Assembly: GCF_036324505.1 (NCBI RefSeq)
Contig: NC_086358.1
Span: 2,686,329-2,750,328 of the forward strand
Length of the DNA stretch: 64,000 nt
Direction of reading: 5' to 3'
Source of the DNA: Eleginops maclovinus
Taxonomy: Eukaryota > Chordata > Actinopteri > Perciformes > Eleginopidae
In this document: positions 1 through 9,950 of the stretch, in pieces
How the letters are laid out: the number at the start of each line of letters is the position of its first letter
How positions within the stretch are numbered: position 1 is the first letter of the stretch
The notes under the pieces: generated by a model
The model's database searches: none
The model's input: the letters and a program-made list of their open reading frames with translations, nothing else
What the model was told of the DNA's origin: nothing
Made by a program: the position numbers and the translations under genes

Positions 1-929
1 TCCTTCACTGTAAATCCATCATTGCACCTATTTAAGGAGAGACTGTGTGCAAACCAACCCTCAGTTTAATGCAACACATTCACACTTGATATTTGACGTA
101 ATACAGATGGACTCGATGAAAACATTTTAGATAATTTATAGTAGAAACTCAGGAAGCTGGCGGCTTTTCCTTGAAAGCCGGACCCTTTGTACTCCATCCA
201 GCGTCGGTGTGTTTGTTTGTTGTTTCTAATGCCTGCACTGCCGAGGCGACCACATGACACGGAGCCGAAGCAACCACCCAGACATGATGTGGAATTAAGC
301 AGCTTAACCGCGCCGAGCCAGCCAATCAGAACGCAGCTAATGTGCATCTACAGACCTGGGTATTTAGCTGTCACGGGCCGTCAGCGGGAGATGGCGAAGG
401 CGACCGCGCTGTGGTTCTGTGATTACGCTCGGCCGCCAGAGGAAAAATCAAAGCAGTGATTACACTCTGCAGCCCGGCCTCACAGACTCAGTGGTCAGAG
501 TTGACTGACACTGAAAAGGCAATGGAGAGAATGTACAGTTTCTTCCCATTTTAATGTAAAGCAGGGATCCCATGTCGATGTGGGAAACCCATGAAATGTT
601 GATACTGCGGTGAGCTCCAAATGTGTCTTCTTCCATGCTAGACGTACAGAGATAATGAAGTCCTCTTCACACGGCATTGATGGAAACAGTGATTACGGTG
701 TTGGATTCCTCTGAAGACCGCATGGTGGACTGAGGTGGCCGACAGTCAAACAGTAATAGAGAGAGGGGTAGCCGTTTTCTTTTCCAGCGTGGGTTTGTTG
801 TCACGTTGACTTTGAGCTTCTTCAGCTTCTTCAGCTGCTCATCGGGGCCCAATCTGAACAGCTGAGGAAGACACTTGTCTGTTGTTACTGGGATGTTTCA
901 CTGTAGTTTCACAGAGTAAGACTTATGTA
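1..929. other. Unique non-coding stretch, nothing recognised
   Basis: Short open frames of 60-93 codons occur on both strands. None shows a recognisable domain, a convincing splice context or a match to a family I know. No tandem repeat or transposon end was seen. Confidence 0.5.
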
Positions 930-1095
930 TATTTTCTCTAATTCCCGTTTATTTTTATTTCTATTTTAAGATGTTTCTATTTTAGAATGTTTTTTTTCTA
1001 CTTCTTAATTTATGATTATGTGCAATGTTTGGTTTTCAAAAGTGTTTCCCAGTTAGAGATTAATGAAGTACTTCTTATCGTATCCTATCTTAATC
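930..1095 (+). mobile_element. LINE-type 3' tail (decayed)
   Basis: A T-rich segment ends in TTCCCAGTTAGAGATTAATG followed by a run close to AAGTACTTCTTATCG. This resembles the fish retrotransposon tail of the form 'GGGATCAATAAAGTA...TCTTATCT'. The preceding stretch (TTTATTTCTATTTTAAGATG and TATGTGCAATG) is similar to the reverse complement of 29011-29125 and to 19690-19845, so these look like copies of one family. No coding part remains. The family name is not known to me; the 5' limit is approximate. Confidence 0.5.
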
Positions 1096-2525
1096 AACAT
1101 ACCCAGGAAGACTCTTTGCCTAAACACGACCAAGTGTCCAAACTAGACCAACTTTTATGATGCAAGTCTTCAACTTTAACCCTCAAAAGTCAGGATCAGA
1201 CACATTTGTGTTTATATAACATACTAAGACAAGGTTTAGATATAACCTCTTTAAAAAAGAAAAAGCATCCCTGAACTCCCCAAAAATATGTGTCTAGTGT
1301 TAACGTTTTGGAAGTTATCTTCATTCTAAAATCTACAGTTTTGTTTCCTGAACGAAAAAAGAGAAAGGATATGTTGGACTGAAGACATGCAATCCTTATG
1401 ATTCGTCATTTTAAAAACAACTCCTCCTAACTCATAAAACTGTGGCTGACCATCCCTCAAACTTAATCCCTCTTGACCCGTCCACAGCTGGTTAGCAGCC
1501 CGTCGCTGCCGACCTCTGACCCCCCCTGTCTAACATAGCTGCCATCTCCAACAATTATCGGCAATTTGGTCAGTTATTTTCTTAGGCCACTGAAATTACC
1601 GTGTCGTCAAAGTGAGCGGGCGATAAAATGTAAACGCTTCCATTTGCAAGATCAGAGAGCTGAGAGGTGTGCGCCCTCACACATGTGGGTAAACATGCCC
1701 CTTAGAGACCGCTGCTAATCCAAGGGGTTTCAAATCAAAACAGTAAAGAAAAATGATTTGCATATTTACTAAAAACCCACGGGTACATTTGCTGAAAGAA
1801 GAAGAAGGTTTTCATTTGTGAACTTCTCCTCTGCAGCCCACCAATTAGACACACTTTCCATCAGCTGCTCCAGATTTATGAGCCTTTCCAAACAATACAA
1901 TACAGATCCCCCTCCCCATTACATGAGTGATTAAATGCTGCTATGAAACTATGATTCCTCCCGAATGAGGGAAAAAGTGAGATGGACAGAGTGGAAGAAT
2001 GGAGACATTAATGGTGGATGTTGGGTGCCTTGACAGCGGTGATTACTGGAGTGGTGAAACAACAGCACTTACAGGAAGCCGCTGACTCTCCTCCAGAGCT
2101 GGAGCGCAGAGAGGCATGTCAGGCATCAGCAGTGAGTGAGGGCTCCACCACAAGTCCAACAATGGGGGGGAGAACGAGGGGCCGCAACACTCAGGGTTCC
2201 TGTTGGGTTTGTAATACTAAATAAATACATGTGTGTAAGTCACGGCCATGTCACTGTCAGAGCGTACAGTTCAAAGTTCACATGCCTGGTCTCCTAAAAA
2301 TGTTCTTCCCATGCAACGAAACCACATCACTGATTACGTTTCAAAGCATTTGGTCAGCTTGGTTCTTGACCTAACAGACAGCTGAAAGTGTTTGGAGGAG
2401 ATTGGGATGGATTTAACTCAGGACTTTACCTGGAGACCCAAATTCCTGTTGGGTTTTACGACTTTAAACTCTCTTATTTCAATCCAAACCATGCTCTTTT
2501 ATTAAACCGAACAGCAGTATGGTGA
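1096..2525. other. Unique non-coding stretch with a possible conserved element
   Basis: No exon or repeat was recognised. Positions 1548-1760 are non-repetitive and rich in short motifs used by developmental transcription factors (CAATTATCGG, an octamer-like ATTTGCAT, GTAAACA), which is the look of conserved non-coding DNA. An open frame at 2018-2224 has no recognisable domain. Confidence 0.35.
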
Positions 2526-2530
2526 TGGTG

Positions 2531-2957
2531 GTGGGCGTATCGATCTAAAATATCGATGTATCGTTACCGGCGTTGGTATCAGTGTCGATCAACACTTGCG
2601 CGATGAGATCGATACCTAAGTTTCAGTTCCTCTTCTCTAGATTCAGTACACTTCTCCCTTGTATATCGTAGTGTTTGTGCATGCACACACCGCTCCTCTC
2701 CCTCTGCCCCTCCCCTGCTACACTGTGAGGGTTCCCGCTCAGCAGGTGCACTGATGGCTGCATGATGGCAGAGAGGAAGAGGAGCGCTGTTAGGGTTTAT
2801 TTTACAGTTGCAGATCAAAACCCTGCAAGCTGCGATGTTTGCAGAAAAATGAGACACCCTAGCGTCTTCCTTATCGGACACATACTGTACTCTTTAAATG
2901 CGTGATTGGTGCATCTTTCCTAAGTTGCATCACAGAACCAACCTGAAGCATCTCGTT
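2531..2957 (+). pseudogene. hAT transposase relic, BED zinc-finger region
   Basis: The plus strand holds a broken N-terminal piece of a hAT-superfamily transposase, the enzyme that moves hAT DNA transposons. An ATG at 2765 opens MAERKRSAV and then YFTVADQNPASCDVCRK, which matches the BED finger pattern: an aromatic YF, a short spacer, then C-x2-C. About 90 bases on, in another frame, 2934-2957 reads RTNLKHLV, resembling the 'TNL-KHL' helix that carries the first finger histidine; the second histidine is not seen. At 2539-2567 lie repeated TATCGAT motifs, as found near the 5' end of several fish hAT elements. The finger is broken by a frame change and a degenerate middle, and no catalytic domain follows. 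The element boundaries are not defined. Seen: the motifs. Inferred: the superfamily. Confidence 0.6.
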
Positions 2958-3210
2958 AGGAATCAGGGTCTGGGGTTAGGGGTTTCCATTTGGACAAGTG
3001 ACTGTTTTCCCTGTCAGTGACTGTGGATGCTTTGCAGAAACCAATGAAATGCTGATGTGTGACAGGTGCTAAGGAGTGAGTAGGGACGTGATTACAATAC
3101 TCAAACACTTGTTGTTCTGTCTGGCATTGTTTTCTTTCTCAAAGCTGTCGATTCAGCAGGATTCTGGAAACACGGCTTCAACTGCAGCAATGCCAGAGGC
3201 TTATTGACGT

Positions 3211-3379
<169 letters not shown>

Positions 3380-3553
3380 AGCAAGGCAAAGTGCCCTATT
3401 AGTCTGCGTCTGTTGGGATGAAGCTCCATGTGGTGCCATTTTTGCTATTTACGCAACAACATGCATTCCGTCATGTTTGTGTTTTGTGCTGACACGGGGA
3501 CTGACGCACAGGAAAATCAGGTCTACGTGCCTCTGCTCACTCTTTTTCCTCCA

Positions 3554-3573
3554 GTGTGTGTGTGTGTGTGTGT
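3554..3573. repeat. (GT)10 microsatellite
   Basis: Ten GT units about 180 bases downstream of the large GT array. Confidence 0.9.
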
Positions 3574-4017
3574 CCTCCTCAGGCACCAAAACATGTTCGT
3601 CGGACTCTTGCAGGCAAAGCCAAAAGAATCTGAGTCGTTTTTTTTTCCATTGAAGGGCCGGTGGAGAGCGGTCCAGTTGGAGTGATGTCATCGACCATGC
3701 TCTTACCTTCGGCCTCTGTGAATACGAGCTGAGTGATTGACAGATCTATGATGTAAGCTGCACTTTTGCTTGGATAACATGGAGGATTGTCTGCCAAGGT
3801 GGCGTCATTTTTTTACAAAGCTTCCTTATTCTTAGATTTTCCATCAACCTGCGTCACGTCAGGTGAGGTTAATTGGTTAATTAAGCCCCATTTGTAAATT
3901 TCCCAAACTTTCACCAACAATTTGAAGAAAGTTGGGATAATGTTCAGGCTCAAAACACACAGCCCATCATTCATTCATCCTTAGTTGTTGCTATGACAAT
4001 GCTGCAGCCCGGTGGAT

Positions 4018-4045
4018 GCGCCCGCATGCTCGCGCCCGCATGCTC
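4018..4045. repeat. 14-bp tandem duplication in a GC-rich patch
   Basis: GCGCCCGCATGCTC occurs twice back to back. It sits in a locally GC- and CpG-rich patch (about 4000-4150) of unknown role. Confidence 0.85.
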
Positions 4046-4595
4046 GCTCCCCGCTGCCGCTGACTCACGCCGGGGCCGTGGTCCATGAGCCAGGCGCCAA
4101 TCAAAAACAACTTGTGTGCCACCGAAACCGCCGAGTCCATGCCACCCTGGCCTCTCTCTGCAGCTGTCACCGCTTGGCAGGCGAGAAAGAAATAAAGACA
4201 GAGAAAGAAATTCCCGTCTCTTGCTTTCTCAGGCGAGTGACGGGTCTCAGACGTTTGGCGAAGAAAAAGGAATTCAAGAAAAAACAAAACAACGCTCGAG
4301 AGGCCGTATTTTTCACTGCTGTTCTCGTCAATAAATCTGATTTCTCACAAGAGGTTTTTCTATTTCTATGTCGAGCATTATGTCCCGCCCTCTCATGCAT
4401 GAGAACAAATGAAGGGCAATAAAAGAAAGTGGGTCTAAATAAAGTCTGAAGGCGGAGGAAATCAGAGCGGAGGAATAACACGGGGCAGCCGCTTTCTCCC
4501 TGGCCCTCACAAATCAAACCACATAAAATTGTCCCAGGGCTTACAGTAGGAGATGTTTGACATGAGCGCTCTCCGTCCAACACACACACTGATGG

Positions 4596-4598
<3 letters not shown>

Positions 4599-4633
<35 letters not shown>
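4599..4633. repeat. (AC)17 microsatellite
   Basis: Pure AC repeat of 35 bp, followed after ATGCAT by a shorter ACACACAC run. Confidence 0.95.
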
Positions 4634-4635
<2 letters not shown>

Positions 4636-4751
4636 CATACACACACAGACGGATGCAGAGATTGTGAGCACGTCTCGCCTCAACAGCAGTAGAGTCAAAC
4701 AAATTGCTTAGGTCTGTGCAAACAAGAACAATGTGTGGTTGGATTTGTTCA

Positions 4752-4795
4752 ACACACACACACACACACACACACACACTGAGAGAGAGAGAGAG
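4752..4795. repeat. Compound (AC)14-(GA)7 microsatellite
   Basis: An AC/CA run to 4779, one T, then a GA run from 4781 to 4795. Confidence 0.93.
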
Positions 4796-5469
4796 TCCCA
4801 CCCTCTTCTACTTCAGTTACCTTTATTTATTCCAATAAAAGTAAACCAGCCGACATCGTGCCCGAGGTTTATATTAATTCCAAACATGGAATATCATGTC
4901 ATTTTGCTTTGACGTCTCCCAATCATTTATAAGTCCCGAGACCGGTGCCGGAGTAAAGTGCTTCATCAAACTTTATTTAGGTGTGTCACATTAAAAACCT
5001 GCTGCTCGACCCTGATTACCAAAAATAAACAGAGGGCAAGCACACGTCTGACTCATTCATCATTGCATCATATTGACTGGCGTTTGATGTCCTGGAGTTT
5101 GTGGATATAAGTGGGAATGTCGAGGATTTTCCTCCGCATTACTCAGCATTTGTGCTCTGGATCCATGCGTGTGGTGCCTGTTTTAGGGGGAATCAAACGA
5201 GCGTATAATGCAGTGGAAACATGGATGACTTATGGGTTATTGATTAGTGACAAATATGCATGTGGATCTGTGTGCAACAAGCCTGAAGGAACATGTGTGT
5301 AAGTCTACGTCTGAATCCTGGGGTAAGAAATGTAAACAACTTTATATTGGAAAAATGTTTTAGAAGGAGAAGTCCTAATGGTGCATTGGACTTCTCCTGG
5401 AAGTTTGGATGTGAGCTTTAAGTCATAGTGTGGAAACGACATGCATCAATGTCTCTGGGTAAAATTATA
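4796..5469. other. Unique non-coding stretch
   Basis: No gene or known repeat was seen. The part around 4850-5080 is free of simple repeats and contains several homeobox-type AT-rich motifs. It might be conserved non-coding DNA but nothing here proves it. Confidence 0.35.
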
Positions 5470-5593
5470 TTAGAAGGGGCTCATTTTCAGGTTTACTATG
5501 TGTGGCTTTTGCAGACCATTTACATGCACTAAACACCTATATAACACACTATAGGAAAGGGAAAACCCCAAATACCATGATAGGCCTCTTTAG
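5470..5593. mobile_element. Dispersed repeat, short inverted-terminus family, copy 1
   Basis: Starts TTAGAAGGGGCTCATTTTCA and ends ATAGGCCTCTTTAG, so the ends are roughly inverted. Internally GGAAAGGGAAAACCCCAAAT closely matches GGAAAGGGAAAACCACAACA in copy 2 (18025-18145). I recognise the general form (TTAAAGGGG...GCTCATTTTCAGGTTCAT) from fish genomes, where it is abundant, but not its formal name. It is non-coding and probably a non-autonomous DNA element. Confidence 0.5.
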
Positions 5594-5599
5594 CCTCAT

Positions 5600-5850
5600 C
5601 AACCCTGTACCAAAATCTTCCAATTTGAGGTGGAGTTCACGAGAATTTTTCCAGTTCTTGGGGGACTTTTGTCAACTTTAGGCCTTTTAGCTGCAATTTG
5701 CATAAGACTAATTGGAAAATAGTTTGTGTATCCAGCCCTTGAATGAGATCCACTGTCGTTGGCCCATGCTACACCCTTCCTGCATGTCTGAGGTTTTCCT
5801 GTAATCCTGCTGAGAAATAGACACGAGCTCCTTGGCGAAGGGAACAATAG
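5600..5850 (-). mobile_element. Possible dispersed repeat (CTCCTTGGCG family)
   Basis: TAATCCTGCTGAGAAATAGA followed by CTCCTTGGCGAAGG resembles a common fish repeat with the phrase 'CTCCTTGGCGGAGGTAA'. The minus strand has an 82-codon open frame over this region (5599-5847) with no domain I know. Identification rests on a short phrase, so limits, orientation and family are uncertain. Confidence 0.35.
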
Positions 5851-6423
5851 CAGATATGCAATCCCAGTGTGTCAAGCTATTCGATGTTGGACATTTGCAG
5901 CCGAATGACTATTGTTATTAGTCATATGAGCATGGTTTCTTTACAAAGCACTTCCTCAGACACACATGTTTACTGCTGCTAAGTTAACGTGGAAGCATTT
6001 GGGCCAGAGTAGAGCAATTCACCAATTTCAGATCGGGGCTAAACTGCAAAATAATCTGCGTTTGAGAACCATTATTTGGCTTGTTTGCTCCTTTTACAAA
6101 AAGGACAGTGTATTGCATTTTATACATATTCAAATTTTGCCAATTCTTTGTTGCTCGATGTAAGAAAGTCAAGATTTAGCATTCCACTTTTTCGGACCTA
6201 AAGCGTCGAACTCCCTTCTGTTATAGTGAGTTTTACCCCCGACCTCAAGCTCCTCCATGATTTACTCGAGGCGTGCTCACAGTGTACAGCTGACCAGTGG
6301 GTAAACCTCAGGCCCGGCAAACATTTGTTTAAGTTTCCTAAGGTTTCACTCCCTGCGAGGAGCTCCTAATCAAAGTGAGACTCACAGCTTTAATGTGCAA
6401 CACAAAGCCTGCAGCCGACGCGC

Positions 6424-6473
6424 AAAATAAATGATATAGAAACACTCCCTTTTTAAACAATATCATTTATTTT
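6424..6473. other. Perfect 14-bp inverted repeat (hairpin)
   Basis: AAAATAAATGATAT at 6424-6437 is the exact reverse complement of ATATCATTTATTTT at 6460-6473, with a 22-base loop. It could extrude as a small cruciform or fold in RNA. The stem is too short and AT-rich to call a microRNA precursor. Confidence 0.8.
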
Positions 6474-7924
6474 CTCAACCATAACACACACTGTATATAT
6501 TATCTTTAAGGCAGGATCTGGATGACAGACTTTTCTTTACCGCGGGTGGGCGGATTAATTAATTAGCATCATTAGACTCCTGACAGTGAAATGAGCCTCA
6601 TTAAAGAGAATTAGATGAAACACACACCAGCCAGTGCAGTCAGGAGGAGGGGTGGGGGTTTAGCTGGGCTGTGTGTGCAGGGGGTTGGGGGGGGGTGGGA
6701 TACAATCCAGAAATGAAGAGAAAACATCCAGCTTCAAAACACACAACAGCATCACGGGCATGTGATGCTGCGTTCACTGACTGGGTCTTTGTTGTGGTGC
6801 AAACAATAGAAGCAGCAGGACTGATTAAATCAGCCGGGTCATTACAGCTGCTGGCCCCATCATAACACTCCCTGTGGGGGTTTTGCCCCCTCTTGTGGAG
6901 CTCAGTTTAACTGTTTGCATTCAACAAGTTGGACTTTTTCCAAGAATGGTCCCAATGTGAGAATTCAGACGTAGGCAGGGGTTGGATTTGGTTTGAAAAT
7001 GCAAATTCAAAGAGTATGGATTCGGTGTTTTCCTGAGTGGATTCAGACACAGTGACTGACGGGTTAGGGTACTGTTTCTCAATCAAGCATTTAAATATGT
7101 GAATGCCTGAGTGTTGAGGGTGAGGGTACTGTTTCTATGGACTATGAGACAATGGCCAATGAGAGCCTTCCCTGCTGAGGAGGAAGCCTATTTGTGTTGG
7201 GGTCTTTCTATCGTCAAATTTGTGTCTCTATTTGGTGTAGTTTTCAGTCGTTGCCAATCCCTGCACTGAAGCCAAACCGGACTACAGAGTAAAGGTGTAG
7301 CAGTACGGCAAAACATGGAAAACTAAATGGACAGGAGCAGTGAAATATGCCTTATGAGACGGAGAGAGAGGCAGAAATAATACGAATAACAGAAACAGAT
7401 GCTGTATTCTCCATAAATCAACAGCCATGATGCGGGACATTCAGCTTCTTCTTCTTCTTCTGGGAACAAGTTGGCAAAGCCTTACAGGTGAATAAAAAAG
7501 AGGAGTCAGCATCGCTCGCTGTTGTCTTTGTCCAGACTCCCAACAAAGAGCATTCAAGCGAAACAGTGTTTACACACACACGTCTCGGACTCTGTCGTGT
7601 TTAGCTCTGAGGAATGGCCAGTGACAGTACGTCTCTATAGCACTACTTTTACATAGTTGTCAACAAATGTTTTTCTTCTATAAAAAAGTCAGTTTTAAAG
7701 AGCTTTTAAGCGCTGTTGTTTGGTTGGAGTCCATGCGTTAGTATTAAAACTTTACTACAACATCACGGGTAACGACAAACTTCAAATGTTTCTCTTCTGT
7801 AAAATAGTTGTTTTTACAGTCCTTGATAGTTTTGCTCTCAAAATGAAGACCCCAAGGTTACCTTTGCTTGTGTTTACATACCTGCTTTTAGTTAAGACAC
7901 ACAAGTGCCGACCAGCAAAGCATG
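6474..7924. other. Unique non-coding stretch with candidate regulatory DNA
   Basis: No coding sequence was recognised. About 6548-6625 contains a dense set of homeodomain-type cores (TTAATTAATTAG, CATTAG, CATTAAAG, AATTAG). A TTC run (five units) lies near 7446-7461. The remainder shows nothing notable. Confidence 0.35.
6883..6898. promoter_or_regulatory. Possible CTCF-like site
   Basis: TTGCCCCCTCTTGTGG contains CCCTCTTGTGG, close to the core CTCF motif in reverse orientation, although the flanking position before the core does not fit well. A single motif match by eye is weak evidence for binding. Confidence 0.2.
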
Positions 7925-8200
7925 TAAACCCATTTAAATCCCAGTTGAAGACCCACTTATTCTCCCTTCAGACCACCTATAAGACACGTCAGTCGGTCCT
8001 TTTGTTAATTGGGGGTTTATTTACTCTTGTTTTACGTTGTTTTTATGTGAGGTATGAGAGTTTTCAGTCTGTGGCTTAAAGGATGGTTTTATTGTCCTGT
8101 GTTTGACATTTGTTTTCTGTCCTACCTGATTTTTTCCTATATATTTTTTGATGTGCAGCACTCTGTTGTTGTCAGAGTCCGTATAGAAATAAAGTTTGAT
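7925..8200 (+). mobile_element. L2-like LINE 3' end (truncated)
   Basis: The open frame ends with FKSQLKTHLF, the typical C-terminal phrase of L2-type reverse transcriptase ORFs in fish. A T-rich 3' untranslated region follows, closing with CGTATAGAAATAAAGTTTGA. That closing phrase matches the common L2 ending 'CTATAGAAATAAAGTTTGATTGA' with its AATAAA signal. Only the last few dozen codons and the tail remain, as usual for 5'-truncated insertions. No reverse transcriptase core is present. Confidence 0.7.
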
Positions 8201-8330
8201 TCAAAAAGACTCAATTTGACAAAAAAACCCTGTTGAAAATAATTTGGTGCACATTAAAGCAGCCGTCGGCGACACAGATGAATGATGGGATGCTAAATTT
8301 ACTAAGAACAGAGCACACCATCACCCAGGA

Positions 8331-8399
8331 CCCCTCAAAAGTGCAATGTAAGGTGAGTGTAAAGTACACCCCCCCCCCCCCCTCAAAAGTGCAATGTAA
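8331..8399. repeat. 21-bp direct repeat around a poly-C run
   Basis: CCCCTCAAAAGTGCAATGTA plus one further A occurs at 8331-8351 and again at 8379-8399. The space between ends in a run of about 14 C (8369-8382). Confidence 0.85.
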
Positions 8400-9479
8400 C
8401 ATCTGTTTTCTGCTCTGCATGGACTCCTCTTGCAGCCAAAAAACATATGAAACCGCTGAACCGTTTCAGACCCTAATCCTGAATTAGAGCCTCCCCGTCC
8501 ATACTTCATTATGAATATAGTCAGCATCGGACCCATCGACCATCCTTCATCATCACCCAATAATAGAAGTCATTTGGCTGGAAGGAGGGGTGAGGGGTGG
8601 GGGGGAAAGTGGAACACACTCCGTCACACACTCGGAGGGCGTTGTAATTGAGCAGAAGGCCCTTAATTGCATCTGATAATTGGGAGGCTGTTTTAAGAAA
8701 ATCTGCCCAGCTATCAGTCACCCAAATGGGCTGACGGAGGGGCCTGGTCTCACGCTCTCGGAGGGGGGGGGGTGTTTTTAAGGTTCACGGTGGTGCTGTC
8801 GGGGTCTCGCCTGCTTCCCTGGTGGTCGGCCAAGAGCAGATGACTCAGTTTTGTTCGGAGTGTGTTCCCGTGCTCTGACTGCATTCATTTCGCTCTGAAC
8901 ACACTCCAGCGGCGATTCAGTGTGAGCGGCACTTAGTTCCTGAGTGCTTTTGTGGAAGTGGAAAGTAATGACCGCCACTACTCCTGCTGAGGACTGACTG
9001 ATCGCAGTTTTTAAAGGCTGACACCCAGAGTTAAATTAAAGACTACTTTGACATGTTGTAGTGTTTAGGAATCTGAGCCACAACAAACACATCGCACTAA
9101 CTCCCATAACTCTTTACTGCTTTTGTAAGAAAACACAACTGATGACGATGTGTTTCTAAACTGCAGACATTTTTACTATTTCACACATTTGGTCACTTTT
9201 TTTTTTTGAAGTGAACCAATTTCAACTTTTGCTGATGAGAGCACATTGGATTTCCCATCGGATCGGGTCAGTAGCTTCACATCATCATTAGGTCATCTGA
9301 CAAGTGCAATAGGACGGATGAGAGCGAGATATTACATGTTTTCAATACATCTGAAAGCTTAAAATCACAACTCAATCTCAAGGGAAGGCAGGAGCTGAAA
9401 CATAGCATACAGAGAAAATAGATTGTGTATACGGGTGGATGTTTCTACGGAGCCAAAGGTTCTAAAGTTATCTACTGCT
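8400..9479. other. Unique non-coding stretch
   Basis: No gene was recognised. At 8640-8705 the phrases GTAATTGAGCAGAAGG and TTAATTGCATCTGATAATTG suggest a homeodomain/TALE-type regulatory element. A G run lies at 8762-8771 and a T run near 9200. Nothing else stands out. Confidence 0.35.
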
Positions 9480-9950
9480 GCTTTCAAGATTGGCATCCAG
9501 GATCATTTACAATGCTACAACACCAGCATTGAGGAGCTTAGTTCTGCTCCACAGTGAACACAGTTGCAAGATCTGCACTAAACGCACAATCTGCATTTTC
9601 ATTTACGGCCGTCAAACACTGGGATATTCTTCCAGCTGAGATTTTAAAACCTGCACTGACTTTCATTCTTCCTCTCATGGTGCAAAAAAAATGGATGCAA
9701 TCATTAATTACACTCTGAGTTTTTCAATTAGAACTGTATTGTAATATTACATTTGAACTGTACTATGTACCATTTTATCGACCTGTTCTTTAACTGTTTG
9801 TGTGATAGAGATGATGCAATATTTTTAGTGGTGTTGATTGTTGTGTAGCTGCCTAAAGACTGCAGATAGAAATGAGTTGTTAGTGAAAAATCTGGCATAA
9901 ATCCTCTTCACTTTTCTGAGATCAATGCATGGTCCTTCAAATAAATAGAT
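9480..9950 (+). mobile_element. Non-LTR retrotransposon 3' end (decayed)
   Basis: Translation from 9566 gives SAFSFTAVKHWDILPAEI, which fits the conserved C-terminal 'SFxxxAxxxWNxLPxxI' motif of LINE reverse transcriptase ORFs. A 3' untranslated region follows, with GACTGCAGATAGAAATGAG, then ATCTGGCATAA, then GCATGGTCCTTCAAATAAAT. These match the order of phrases in a common fish LINE tail ('GACTGCAGATGGAAATTAG', 'ATCTGGCATA', 'CATGGTCCCTGTCAAATAAA'). The copy is truncated at 5' and contains stops, so it is inactive. Confidence 0.72.
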
